Shown here in pieces: positions 8,447 to 16,914 of a stretch of 36,477 bases of DNA. Source of the DNA: Planctomycetota bacterium. Its GTDB lineage: Bacteria > Planctomycetota > UBA1135 > GCA-002686595. Numbering within the stretch: position 1 is the first letter of the stretch; every line of letters starts with the position of its first letter. The DNA lies in NCBI GenBank assembly GCA_011053145.1, contig DRLC01000068.1:1-36477 (forward strand), given 5' to 3'. A model generated the notes under the pieces. It did not search any database. It had not been told where the DNA came from and worked only from the letters and a program-made list of their open reading frames with translations. Made by a program: the position numbers and the translations under genes.

Positions 8447-9127
8447 TCAGGCCTTCTCGGCGTGGATCCAGAGCGTGCCGGCTTCGTGCAGCTTGCGTTT
8501 CGCCTCCACGTCCGGGCTGCACTCGTCGCAGCCCTCGGCGGAGAAGCCGCGAGAGTCGATGACCCGCTCGGTCGTGACCCCCGTGAAGCCGGCGCGTTCG
8601 AACGCGGCGCGCCAGCCGGCCTCGTCCAGTCGGTGGAGGTCGAGCTCCATGATCTCCGCCCAAGGCGCGGAGGCTTCGCTCTCGTGGTAGTAGTCCACGA
8701 GAACGTCGCTCTTGCCGCCGGGTTTGAGCACGCGGAAGGCCTCGGAGATCGCCTTGTCGAGGTCTTTCGCGTAATAGAGGGCTTCCATCGAGAAGATCCT
8801 GTCGAACTCGGCGTCCTTGAACTCGAGGTTCTCGAAGCTGCCCCAGTCGTAGCGCGACCGGATCGTGAAGCTGTGGAGCTCGTCGGCTTTCGCGATCATC
8901 TTCGGCGAAGCATCGACCCCGATCGCCTGGACCCCCGCCTCCGTTTGGGCGAGCAGCCGCGTGGCCCAGCCGTTTCCGCAGCCGAGATCGAGGATGCGTT
9001 CACCCGCTCGGATCCCCATGCGCTCGATGACCTGGCGCACGACGTCGCCGTGCCCCTCTTCCATTCCCTTGTCGCGGCCCTCTTCGGCCCAGCGATCGAA
9101 CGTTTCGACGACCTTCTCGTCACTCAT
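8447..9127 (-). CDS. Class I SAM-dependent methyltransferase
   Basis: A 226-residue cytoplasmic protein of the Rossmann-type methyltransferase class. Motif I is ILDLGCGNG (residues 45-53), the acidic residue after strand 2 is in AIGVDAS, and a post-motif with FDRIFSMEALYY and FRVLKPGG follows, the pattern of the Methyltransf_11/UbiE-like group. The C-terminus has a CxxC pair (GCDECSP) that may be structural. The substrate cannot be read from sequence. ATG 9127 (MSDEKVVETF) is chosen; the open frame continues upstream to 9277 but that part is low-complexity and overlaps the next gene. It lies 98 bases after the glycosyltransferase gene on the same strand and could be read through from it. Confidence 0.8.
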   Translation of the reverse strand: MSDEKVVETFDRWAEEGRDKGMEEGHGDVVRQVIERMGIRAGERILDLGCGNGWATRLLAQTEAGVQAIGVDASPKMIAKADELHSFTIRSRYDWGSFENLEFKDAEFDRIFSMEALYYAKDLDKAISEAFRVLKPGGKSDVLVDYYHESEASAPWAEIMELDLHRLDEAGWRAAFERAGFTGVTTERVIDSRGFSAEGCDECSPDVEAKRKLHEAGTLWIHAEKA

Positions 9128-9225
9128 GGCGATGTGGATGGCGGTTGGGGGGAATCGTTCCCCGAAGGATCGGGATTCTATGCGGAGCGCGGCGGCGGGG
9201 GGGAAGGCGTTTTCCGCTCTCCCGG

Positions 9226-10395
9226 TCAGGCACGGGCGGCTATCCGGGAGAGGAGCGTGTCGAGTGGAGCGAGGCATGCTTCCCAGTCGTAGCGCTCCTC
9301 CACGAACGCCCGGCCGCGATCTCCGAGGGCGCGCGCCTCGTCGGGGCGTTCGATCAGGCCGAGGATCGCCTCGGCTTGCTCCTCGGCCGAATCGGCGAGG
9401 AGGAAGTCGCGCCCCGGCCGCCCCTCGACCCCCTGGGTCGCGGAGGTCGTCCCGACGACGGGGAGCCCCATCGCGAGGGCCTCGAGGACCTTGTTCTGGA
9501 TCCCGCGCGCGATGCGGAGCGGGGCCACGGAGATGCTCGCGCGTCGCAGCCAGTCGCTGGGGTCATCGACGAATCCGGTGACTTCGACGCCGTCCATCCG
9601 ACCGAGTTCCTGCACCTCGGGGGTCGGATGCGCGCCGACGATCGAGAAGCGAGCCTGCGGCGCGCGCTCCCTCACGCGCGGGAAGATCTCCTCGCAGAAC
9701 CACCGGCACCCATCGACGTTCGGGTAGTAGTTCATGACCCCGACGAAGACGAGGTGCGCCGGTTCAGCCTCCTCGGGAGCCGGCCGGTAGGCGTCGAGGT
9801 CGACGCCGTTGCGCAGGACCGAGGAGGGGGCCCCCGGGATCTCGCGTTGGAAGATCTCTTCCTCGAGCGGTGTGCAGAAGATGTTTTCGTCGACGGCGTG
9901 GGCGAGTTCGACCTCGAACGCCCGCAGGGTGCGCGCCTCGCGTGCGTAGACCCAGCGCATCGGGAAGCGCGTCCGTTCGGCGTACTGGCGCCACTTGTCC
10001 GAGTCGAGCTCGGCGAAATGCATCACACGCGGGACATCGTGGCGCAGGAAGAACGCCCCCATGGAGGAGGAGTAGGCATACGCGAGGTCTGTGTCGGCGA
10101 TCCATCGATCCACCTGGGCCTGGAGCGCGGCCGAGCCGAAGACATTGAGCGTCATCGGGCGCCGGCCCAGGAGGCCGGGCAACGACGCGAGCTTGCTCTT
10201 CGGCCGAAACGTCGCGATCTCGAAGCCTCGCCGCGCGAGCTCGCGGGCCGCATCGCGGTCTCCTTCGTCATGCTCGAAGGCGACCACGCGCACGCGGTGG
10301 TCGCGAGCCATGCGCTCGATCAACCTCCAGGTCGTGATCTTGTCGCCCCGGTTGGGGGGGAAGGGGACGCGCTGGGAGAGGAAGAGGATGTTCAA
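9226..10395 (-). CDS. Glycosyltransferase family 4, PEP-CTERM/exosortase-associated (stp1) type
   Basis: A 389-residue cytoplasmic GT-B glycosyltransferase. The N-terminus LFLSQRVPFPPNRGDKITTW is close to the RxPxPPxxGDKIR signature of the stp1 sugar transferases found with exosortase/EpsH exopolysaccharide loci. The C-terminal donor site is normal for GT4: QNKVLEALAMGLPVVGT then EGRPGRDFLLADSAEE. The start is TTG at 10395, inside a TTGA overlap with the stop of the lipoprotein gene upstream; the next Met is about 29 residues in and would remove the signature. It is the last gene of a five-gene operon. Exosortase and PEP-CTERM substrates are not in the window; it probably builds a surface or exopolysaccharide glycan. 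Confidence 0.78.
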   Translation of the reverse strand: MNILFLSQRVPFPPNRGDKITTWRLIERMARDHRVRVVAFEHDEGDRDAARELARRGFEIATFRPKSKLASLPGLLGRRPMTLNVFGSAALQAQVDRWIADTDLAYAYSSSMGAFFLRHDVPRVMHFAELDSDKWRQYAERTRFPMRWVYAREARTLRAFEVELAHAVDENIFCTPLEEEIFQREIPGAPSSVLRNGVDLDAYRPAPEEAEPAHLVFVGVMNYYPNVDGCRWFCEEIFPRVRERAPQARFSIVGAHPTPEVQELGRMDGVEVTGFVDDPSDWLRRASISVAPLRIARGIQNKVLEALAMGLPVVGTTSATQGVEGRPGRDFLLADSAEEQAEAILGLIERPDEARALGDRGRAFVEERYDWEACLAPLDTLLSRIAARA

Positions 10396-11075
10396 AGCTC
10401 GAAGCGTTCCTCAGGGCGTGTCGGGGTCTCGGGCAGGTCGCTCACCTTGACGTCCTCCGCATAGATCCCCGAGAGGGCCTGGTTATAGCGTCCGTCCCGG
10501 AACCACGTGCGCCAGGGACCGGTGCGTTTTCCGTTCTCGAAGGCCCCTTCCCAGCGAACTCGCCCATCCTCCGCGGTGGCCCGCTCCGCGACGCGTAGAC
10601 CGTGCTCGAACCGCGTCTCGAGCTCGATGCCGCCCGTCGGCCAGTACTTGCGGCTGATCCCTTCGAGTTCGCCGGTGTCGTCGTAGTGCATCTCCGACCG
10701 CAGGGTTCCCGTCCCGTACCACCAACGCCAGGTCCCCACGAGGTGCCCGTCGACGTAGGTCCCGCTGCTCGCGGGACTGCCGGTGTCGAACCAGTACTCC
10801 CAGAGTCCGTCGTGGCGTCCCTCGATATAGTTTCCGCGCGAGTGCATCTTCCCGTCGGGATGCCAGGTGAGCCAGGTGCCCGTGCGGCGTCCGTCCAGGT
10901 ACCGACCGACGGACTTCGGTGTGCCGTCGGGGTAGAAGGTTCGCCAGGTTCCTTGGGGGATTCCATCGACGAGTACGATCTCGGCCCAGACGGTGCCGTC
11001 CGCATAGCGCGTCACCCGCCGGCCGTCCGAGCAGCCGATGAGCAGGAGGGCGGTGAGCGCGAGGGCCCACTTCAC
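10392..11075 (-). CDS. MORN_2/YwqK-type repeat lipoprotein
   Basis: A 227-residue predicted lipoprotein: signal MKWALALTALLLIGCSDG with a lipobox ending at the Cys. The mature part is about eight tandem units of roughly 23 residues on the pattern G-x-W-x-x-(W/F)-x-x-(D/T)-G followed by G-x-Y-x-(D/E)-G, for example GTWRTFYPDGTPKSVGRYLD and GTWLTWHPDGKMHSRGNYIE. These are MORN_2 repeats as in proteins annotated YwqK antitoxin-like, although an antitoxin role is not supported here. The start is GTG 11075 with a GGGGAAGA Shine-Dalgarno; it overlaps the upstream sulfatase-like stop as GTGA. Its stop overlaps the TTG of the glycosyltransferase gene. The role is unknown; presumably it acts in the cell envelope with the sulfatases and glycosyltransferase. 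Confidence 0.75.
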   Translation of the reverse strand: MKWALALTALLLIGCSDGRRVTRYADGTVWAEIVLVDGIPQGTWRTFYPDGTPKSVGRYLDGRRTGTWLTWHPDGKMHSRGNYIEGRHDGLWEYWFDTGSPASSGTYVDGHLVGTWRWWYGTGTLRSEMHYDDTGELEGISRKYWPTGGIELETRFEHGLRVAERATAEDGRVRWEGAFENGKRTGPWRTWFRDGRYNQALSGIYAEDVKVSDLPETPTRPEERFEL

Positions 11076-12412
11076 GGATCTTCCCCCACGTAGCCCAGGC
11101 CGCTGAACTGCTCCTGGATCGAAGGGGGCAGGGCCTCTTCGGGGGCGTGTTCGAAGTCTTCCGCCCTGGTGTGCGCCTCCTCGAGGAGGGTTTCGAGGGT
11201 CTCTGTCAGCCGTAGAACCTCTTCGGGATGCTCGCCTGCGACGTCCGTGGTCTCGCCCGGATCCTCGGACAGGTCGTACAGCATGGGCGCTCCCCCGAGG
11301 GGGCGGACGAGCTTCCACCTTCCTTCGCGCACCCCTTCTAGGCGAGCGAGCGGACTCATGCGGGTCTCGATCAGGGCTGTGCGCCGCATGCCGCTCGGCT
11401 CGCCGGTGAAGAGCGGAACGAGGGTGGCCCCGGCTGCCTGCGACGGGGTGGGGAGTTCGAGCAGGTCGAGGAGGGTCGGCAAGAGATCGATGCTGCGGAC
11501 CTGGGCCGTGATCCGCGTCGGGGCAATCCCCGGAGCGCGCAGGATCATCGGGATCCGCGTCACCTCCGAGAAGAGCGTCGCTCCGTGCCCCGTGCCTCCG
11601 TGCTCCAGGAACTCCTCCCCGTGGTCCGCGACGAGGACCACGATCGTCTCCTCCGCAAGCCCCGCCTCCTCCAGCGCGTCGAGCACCCGCCCGACCTCGT
11701 GGTCCGTCGCGGCGATCTCGCCGTCGTAGAGGTCGAGCTGGTGCTGCAGGGCATCGTGCGTGGGGTCGAGGAAGTGCTCGGTGAAGCCCGGCGCCTCCAT
11801 GTAGTCCGAGTGCGGATCGAAAAAGTGCAGCCACAGGAGCCATGGCCTGCCGTCGTCGACCGCGGCCTTGCGCTCGAGGAAATCGATCCCGCCGTCCGCG
11901 ATCACATCGGCCGTGCGCGCTCGGTCGGGATCCACCTTCGGGTAGGCAAAGGTGTCGTCGAAGTGGACGAAGCCCTGCTGGAGTCCGTGGCGCGTCGTGC
12001 AGAAGAGGTGGCTGACGACGCACGCTGTGTCGTAACCGTGGGCGAGCAGGAGCTCGGTAAGCGTCGTGAAGGAGTCGTCGAGGCGCGAGCCGTACCCCCA
12101 GCATCCGTTCGTCGTCGTGTAGGTCGACGTGAAGAGGCTGGCCATGGCCGGCAGGGTCCAGGGCGCCGAAGCGGTCACGTCCTCGAAGACCACGGCTCCC
12201 GTCGCGAAGGCGTCGATGCGGGGAGAGGTGGCCCGCTCGCAGCCGTACGTCCCGAGCTGGTCGGCGCGCAGCGTGTCGATGCTGATGAAGAGCACGTTCG
12301 GCCTGCTCGGGGTGGAGGCCGATCCGCAGGCGCTCGCCGCCAGCGCGCACGCGAGGAGGATCGAGGGGAAGCGGGCGGGGTTCGTTTCGGAGGGGACCAC
12401 GGTGCGGGCCAT
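11072..12412 (-). CDS. Sulfatase-like hydrolase, predicted lipoprotein, lacking the standard CxPxR motif
   Basis: A 446-residue alkaline-phosphatase-superfamily protein of the sulfatase type. The hydrophobic leader ends near C29 (CALAASAC), a weak lipobox, so export with lipidation is likely. Metal-binding elements are present: SIDTLRAD (D46, D51) and ADHGEEFLEHG. At the formylglycine position it reads S82-A-P-W-T86, followed by LPAMASLF: Ser instead of Cys and Thr instead of Arg. So it is not a canonical Cys-type sulfatase; Ser or another nucleophile may serve, or it may act on a phosphodiester or phosphonate. The C-terminal YDLSEDPGETTDV is the usual sulfatase ending. It starts 42 bases after the arylsulfatase stop. 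Confidence 0.8.
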   Translation of the reverse strand: MARTVVPSETNPARFPSILLACALAASACGSASTPSRPNVLFISIDTLRADQLGTYGCERATSPRIDAFATGAVVFEDVTASAPWTLPAMASLFTSTYTTTNGCWGYGSRLDDSFTTLTELLLAHGYDTACVVSHLFCTTRHGLQQGFVHFDDTFAYPKVDPDRARTADVIADGGIDFLERKAAVDDGRPWLLWLHFFDPHSDYMEAPGFTEHFLDPTHDALQHQLDLYDGEIAATDHEVGRVLDALEEAGLAEETIVVLVADHGEEFLEHGGTGHGATLFSEVTRIPMILRAPGIAPTRITAQVRSIDLLPTLLDLLELPTPSQAAGATLVPLFTGEPSGMRRTALIETRMSPLARLEGVREGRWKLVRPLGGAPMLYDLSEDPGETTDVAGEHPEEVLRLTETLETLLEEAHTRAEDFEHAPEEALPPSIQEQFSGLGYVGEDP

Positions 12413-12454
12413 TCTATCGGAGCGATCGGTCGCGAACTGACGCGGAGAGCCGGC

Positions 12455-13939
12455 TCAACGTCGACCGTGTTCGGCGGGCGCTTCGGCCTCGCGCTTCTTT
12501 CCGCGGCCCCGGCGGGTCCCGCGAGGCCGCTTCGGAGCTCGCTCCGGTCCCCACTCCTCGGGAGCGACGAAGTCTTCGGGTTGGCCCCCATCGGTGGGCA
12601 GGGCGAGCTCGGGAACCGATTCGGATCGGTAGGCGTCGAGGCGCGCCTTCAGTTTCGCGACGACCTCCGGATGGTCCAGGGCGAGATCCTTCGACTCGGT
12701 CGGGTCCGCGACGATGTCGTAGAGTTCGATCCGCTCCCGGCCCTCTCGTCGGTGGTGGGATAGGAGCTTCCAGCGACCCTCGCGCACGGCTCCGGAAACA
12801 TGGTTGATGCCGAGCAGCATCTCCGTGCGCGGGCTGGGAGCCTTGCCGCTCAGGGTCTCCCACTGATCGATCCCATCGAGCGCCGGGTTGCCCTCGAGGT
12901 CTGCGCCGGCGATCCCCGCGAGGGTCGGAAAGAGGTCGACGACGTGGAGGAGACCCTCGACCTTCGAGCCCGCCGGGATGCGCGTGGGCCAGCGAGCCGC
13001 GGCCGGCACGCGCACACCTCCCTCGTAGAAGTCTCCCTTGCGTCCGTGCAGCGGCTGGTTCGCGATGTGCCCGACCTCCTGCTGGCCGCCGTTGTCCGAC
13101 AGGAACAGGACCAGCGTATTCTCCCGCATTCCCTCTCGATCGATGGCTTCCAGGACCTCTCCGATCACCGAGTCCATGTGCGCGATCAGGGCCGCGTAGG
13201 CTGCGAAGTCCTCGTCGGCGAACTCCTTGCGGTACCGTCGCATCCATTCGCGGGGCGGCTCCAGAGGTCCGTGGGCAGCCGTGAACGGGACGTAGAGAAA
13301 GAGCGGGCGAGCCGGGTCGCGCTCCTCGATGAGGCGGATGCACTCCTTCCCGATCAGGGCGGTCGCGTGGCCGCGTTCGTGGATCGTCTCGTCGTCGCGG
13401 TGCCAGTCCACACCGTGCATGCGCTCGTGGCGCCGGTAGTCGACGCTGCCGGTGAAGCAGCCGTACTGGTGTTCGAAGCCCCGGCGCGTCGGGAGGAACG
13501 CCTCTTCGCTGAACCCCAGGTGCCACTTGCCGACGATCGCGGTTTCGTATCCCGCGTCCCGCAGCACCTCGGAGAGTAAGCGCTCACCGGTGTCCAGCCC
13601 GTGTGGGCTCCAGGGGCGCAGAACCCCGAATTGCAATCCGTAGCGGATCGGATAGCGCCCGGTCAGGAGCGCCGCACGCGTCGGGGTGCACAGCGGCTCG
13701 ACGTAGAACGAGTCGAGCTCGACCCCCTCCTCGACGAGGCGATCGATGTTGGGTGTGTCGACGAGGTCGGAGTGGTAGCCGACGGAATTCCAGCCCACGT
13801 CGTCCGCGAGGAACAGGACGATGTTGGGCCGCGGGGGCGGACCGGAATCCGGCTCCTGCGGAACGACAGGAGGCGATGGCGCGGCCGCACAGGCCGCAGC
13901 CAAGAGAGCGCACAGGGACACGGGACCGTTCAGCTCCAT
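12455..13939 (-). CDS. Exported arylsulfatase (formylglycine type)
   Basis: A 494-residue sulfatase removing sulfate esters, probably from a polysaccharide, outside the cytoplasm. The leader has a Cys (LLAAAC, C17) fitting a lipoprotein signal. Catalytic elements are standard: the D46-D47 metal site in LFLADDVGWNSVGY, the C84-T-P-T-R88 motif (CTPTRAALLTGRYP), where Cys is converted to formylglycine, VGKWHLG, and LSDNGGQ. The C-terminus is a long basic tail (KRPRGTRRGRGKKR) with no known function. The ATG at 13939 overlaps the upstream oxidoreductase by 10 bases; GGAGG lies only one or two bases before it, so coupling rather than free initiation is likely. No maturase gene for formylglycine is in the window. 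Confidence 0.88.
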   Translation of the reverse strand: MELNGPVSLCALLAAACAAAPSPPVVPQEPDSGPPPRPNIVLFLADDVGWNSVGYHSDLVDTPNIDRLVEEGVELDSFYVEPLCTPTRAALLTGRYPIRYGLQFGVLRPWSPHGLDTGERLLSEVLRDAGYETAIVGKWHLGFSEEAFLPTRRGFEHQYGCFTGSVDYRRHERMHGVDWHRDDETIHERGHATALIGKECIRLIEERDPARPLFLYVPFTAAHGPLEPPREWMRRYRKEFADEDFAAYAALIAHMDSVIGEVLEAIDREGMRENTLVLFLSDNGGQQEVGHIANQPLHGRKGDFYEGGVRVPAAARWPTRIPAGSKVEGLLHVVDLFPTLAGIAGADLEGNPALDGIDQWETLSGKAPSPRTEMLLGINHVSGAVREGRWKLLSHHRREGRERIELYDIVADPTESKDLALDHPEVVAKLKARLDAYRSESVPELALPTDGGQPEDFVAPEEWGPERAPKRPRGTRRGRGKKREAEAPAEHGRR

Positions 13940-15264
13940 TCCTCCCGGTAGTGGGGGAGGAGAAGCTCGCCCGCCTCGGGGCGGTTCGGGAACACGAGAC
14001 GGCGGCCGTCCCACTCCAGGGTCTCGTGCGGATAGGAAAGCGCGACGTTGCCGAGCAAGACGATCTCGGTCAGGTGGGTCGAGTATTCGAACGGTGCGCT
14101 CGTCGCGCCCATGCCCAGGCAGGCGTTCACCCACTGGTGCCAGTGGTTCTCCGTTTCGACCTCGGGGACTTCCACCTCGAAGCGCTCCTTCGGGAACAGG
14201 AGCGGGACCTCGTAGGGACTCGCGAGCAGCGCGCCGTTCGTCCCGAGGAACAGGCAGGCGTTGTCGTAGACCTTCTCCGGAGCGCCGATCTCGTCGAGGA
14301 GTTCGCGCCAGACCTTCTTGCCGCCGTCGTGCCAGACGAGGCGAAGGCCGCTCTCGATCGTGTGGCGCGTCGGGGCGAACTGGTACTCGACCCGCGACCA
14401 CTCGGGATAGGTCTCGGCATTCGGCGCGGGGCCGTCGGAGCGCAGCGTGAGCGGATGGCCGAGTTCGAGGAACCACACCGCCGGATCCATCAGGTGACAG
14501 CCCATGTCGCCCTGGGCTCCCGTGCCGAAGTCCCGCCAGCCGCGCCAGGCGAAGGGGTGGTACGAGCCCTTCTTGTAGGGGCGATACGGCGCGACGCCGA
14601 GCCACAGCTCCCAGTCGAGCTCCTCGGGGACTTCGTCCTCACCCTCCGGCCGGTCGCATCCCTGGGGCCACCATCCGTGGGGACGATCGGTCCACACGTG
14701 GGCCTCGTAGACCTTCCCGATGTGTCCCTGGCGGAAGAGCGCAAGCGCCTGGGCATAGGGTGTGTTCGAGTGGTTCTGGATGCCCATCTGGGTCCAGACG
14801 CGTGCACGAGAAGCGAGGTTCGCGATCGCGCGCGCCTCCGCCACGGTCCGTGTGAGCGGCTTCTGGCCATAGACGTGCAGGCGTCGGGCGAGGGCCTCGG
14901 TGATCACCGGCGCGTGCATGTGATCGGGGATCGTCACGTGCACCGAATCGATGCGTCCTTCCTCCTCGCGGAAGAGTTCTCGCCAGTCGCGATAGAGCCG
15001 GGCCTCGGGGTAGAGCTCCGCGGCCTTTTCCAGGTGTCCCCGATCCACGTCGCAGAGGGCTGCCACTTCGACCTCGGGATGCGCCGCGATCTGCGCGAGG
15101 TCTCCGGCGCCCTGCCCGCCGACACCGATCCCGGCGTGGCGCAGTTTTCCGCTGGTCGTGCGGCGCGCACCGGTGGTGCGACACCCGGAGAGCGCAAGCG
15201 CGGTGGCGGCGGAGGTGGCTTGGAGGAGCCTTCTTCGGGAGAGGTCGATGAGCGGGTTGGACAT
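13930..15264 (-). CDS. Tat-exported Gfo/Idh/MocA-family oxidoreductase
   Basis: A 444-residue NAD(P)-dependent sugar oxidoreductase of the Gfo/Idh/MocA family. The N-terminus is a twin-arginine signal (SRRRLLQ at residues 9-15) with a lipobox (ALALSGC, C28), so it is folded with its cofactor in the cytoplasm and then exported and anchored. The Rossmann motif is GIGVGGQGAGD, followed by VAALCDVD; the conserved EKP-type motif appears as GQKPLTR. The C-terminal domain has the family pattern (FGTGAQGDMGCHLMDPAVWF). Such Tat-type members are abundant in Planctomycetota and Bacteroidota and are linked to glycan degradation. It is the first gene of the minus-strand operon and is divergent from gdhA. 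Confidence 0.87.
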   Translation of the reverse strand: MSNPLIDLSRRRLLQATSAATALALSGCRTTGARRTTSGKLRHAGIGVGGQGAGDLAQIAAHPEVEVAALCDVDRGHLEKAAELYPEARLYRDWRELFREEEGRIDSVHVTIPDHMHAPVITEALARRLHVYGQKPLTRTVAEARAIANLASRARVWTQMGIQNHSNTPYAQALALFRQGHIGKVYEAHVWTDRPHGWWPQGCDRPEGEDEVPEELDWELWLGVAPYRPYKKGSYHPFAWRGWRDFGTGAQGDMGCHLMDPAVWFLELGHPLTLRSDGPAPNAETYPEWSRVEYQFAPTRHTIESGLRLVWHDGGKKVWRELLDEIGAPEKVYDNACLFLGTNGALLASPYEVPLLFPKERFEVEVPEVETENHWHQWVNACLGMGATSAPFEYSTHLTEIVLLGNVALSYPHETLEWDGRRLVFPNRPEAGELLLPHYREEWS

Positions 15265-15530
15265 GGCCGTCTGGTGGAAAACGGAGGGATGGGTCCCGTG
15301 CACCGTACTCGCCGATCCACTTCCCCGCGAGTCCCTGGCGCCGGCGGAGTCCGGATCCGTTGGTCGCCGTCTCGCCCCGGCGCTCCCCGCCCCGAGAACC
15401 ACGGGAAAGCTTGTCCGCGTTCCGCGTTTCACCCTTTCGAGGCTTCCGGATGGGAGCTAGCTTGTTCGGCCGACCCACGGCCGATTCCTCCCGTGGGGGT
15501 TCCCCAAGACCACACCCTGGAGCGCTCCTG
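15265..15530. promoter_or_regulatory. Divergent intergenic region between the Gfo/sulfatase operon and gdhA
   Basis: Both flanking genes start outward from this 266-base gap, so both promoters and any shared control site should lie here. I see no convincing -35/-10 pair, riboswitch fold or long dyad. The only local signal is a GGAG Shine-Dalgarno about 8 bases before the gdhA ATG. The gdhA frame stays open back to 15360, but that stretch reads as low-complexity Arg/Ser/Pro sequence, not family sequence. Confidence 0.4.
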
Positions 15531-16889
15531 ATGTCCAACTCGGATCTCGTGCAGAAAGAAGTCGACACCTTCATGGCCTCTCTGAAGGAGCGCAACCCGG
15601 GTGAGCCCGAGTTCCACCAGGCGGTCCACGAGGTGACCGAGTCCCTGATGCCGTTCGTGCTCGAGCACGAAAAGTACCGCAAGGCGCGCATCCTCGAGCG
15701 GATGACCGAACCGGACCGGATCCTCACGTTTCGGGTGACCTGGGAGGACGACAACAAGGAGATCCAGGTCAACCGGGGCTGGCGCGTGCAGTTCAACAAC
15801 GCGATCGGTCCCTACAAAGGCGGCTTGCGCTTCCACCCGACCGTGACCCTGAGCGTCCTCAAGTTCCTCGGCTTCGAGCAGGTCTTCAAGAACAGCCTGA
15901 CCACCCTGCCGATGGGGGGTGGAAAGGGTGGCTCGAACTTCGATCCGAAGGGCAAGAGCGACAGCGAGGTGATGCGCTTCTGTCAGGCGCTCATGGTGGA
16001 GCTGTATCGTTACATCGGTTCGGACCGTGATATCCCCGCCGGCGACATCGGAGTCGGTGCGCGTGAGATCGGCTACTTGTTCGGCCAGTACCGGCGGCTC
16101 GAGAACCGCTTCACCGGGACGATCACCGGCAAGGGACTGTCGTTCGGCGGCAGCTTGATCCGCGCCGAAGCGACCGGGTTCGGTGCGGTCTACTTCGCTG
16201 AGAACATGCTCGCGAAACGCGGAGAGGGGCTCGATGGCAAGACCGCGGCGGTATCCGGCTCCGGGAACGTGGCGCTCTACGCGATCCAGAAGCTGGCGGA
16301 GAAGGGCGCGCGCGTCGTGACCGCTTCGGACTCCTCGGGCTTCATCCACGACCCGGAGGGGATCCGAGACGAGAAGTTCGAGTGGCTGCGCGAACTCAAG
16401 GAGCAGCGGCGCGGCCGAATCCGGGAATACGCCGAGAAGTTCGGCTGCGAGTTCGTCGAGGGCCAGCGTCCCTGGGGGGTCCCCTGCGAGCTGGCCTTCC
16501 CCTGCGCGACCCAGAACGAGGTCAACCGCCAGAACGCCGAGGACCTCGTCAAGAACGGCTGCATTGCCGTCACCGAGGGCGCCAACATGCCGAGCGACCT
16601 GGACGCGATCCGCGTGTTCCAGGAGGCGGGCATTCTCTTTGCGCCCGGTAAGGCGGCGAATGCCGGCGGGGTTGCTGTTTCGGGCCTCGAGCAGAGCCAG
16701 AACGCGATGCGCATCTCCTGGACCCGCGAGGAGGTGGATCGCCGCCTGCAGGACATCATGCGCAAGATCCACGACCGCTGCATCGACTTCGGGGCGAACG
16801 GAAGCGATGCGCCGAACTACGTCAAGGGCGCCAACATCGCCGGCTTCATCAAGGTCGCCGACGCGATGCTCGCCTACGGCGCGGTCTGA
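15531..16889 (+). CDS. gdhA: Glutamate dehydrogenase, small hexameric (NADP-type)
   Basis: Interconverts 2-oxoglutarate plus ammonium and glutamate, linking carbon and nitrogen metabolism in the cytoplasm. The 452 residues match the short NADP-type family (E. coli GdhA, 447). Signature elements: PYKGGLRFHP with K96, LPMGGGKGGSNFDPKGKSD with catalytic K132, RDIPAGDIGVGAREIGY, and the dinucleotide loop GSGNVALYAIQKL (about 243-255). FPCATQNEVN and AANAGGVAVSGLEQSQN are also family-typical. The ATG at 15531 has GGAG at the right distance. It is followed after 25 bases by the selenoprotein gene on the same strand, so cotranscription is likely. Confidence 0.95.
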   Translation: MSNSDLVQKEVDTFMASLKERNPGEPEFHQAVHEVTESLMPFVLEHEKYRKARILERMTEPDRILTFRVTWEDDNKEIQVNRGWRVQFNNAIGPYKGGLRFHPTVTLSVLKFLGFEQVFKNSLTTLPMGGGKGGSNFDPKGKSDSEVMRFCQALMVELYRYIGSDRDIPAGDIGVGAREIGYLFGQYRRLENRFTGTITGKGLSFGGSLIRAEATGFGAVYFAENMLAKRGEGLDGKTAAVSGSGNVALYAIQKLAEKGARVVTASDSSGFIHDPEGIRDEKFEWLRELKEQRRGRIREYAEKFGCEFVEGQRPWGVPCELAFPCATQNEVNRQNAEDLVKNGCIAVTEGANMPSDLDAIRVFQEAGILFAPGKAANAGGVAVSGLEQSQNAMRISWTREEVDRRLQDIMRKIHDRCIDFGANGSDAPNYVKGANIAGFIKVADAMLAYGAV

Positions 16890-16914
16890 TTTTCGATCCC
16901 ACGGAGGACCTGGC

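Noticed and set aside
6798-8663. Fusion of the ODP protein to an upstream 370-residue stretch
   Set aside because: The upstream stretch is the wrong frame of the MCP-like gene and of the methyltransferase; the ODP family N-terminus begins at Met 7553.
10392-11075. Antitoxin of a toxin-antitoxin pair (the label often given to YwqK-like proteins)
   Set aside because: It is a predicted lipoprotein with no toxin-like small gene next to it; the neighbours are sulfatase and glycosyltransferase genes.
12455-14605. Sulfatase extended to a 716-residue protein
   Set aside because: The extra N-terminal sequence overlaps the oxidoreductase gene in another frame and would place the export signal in the middle of the protein; the start at 13939 gives a proper leader.
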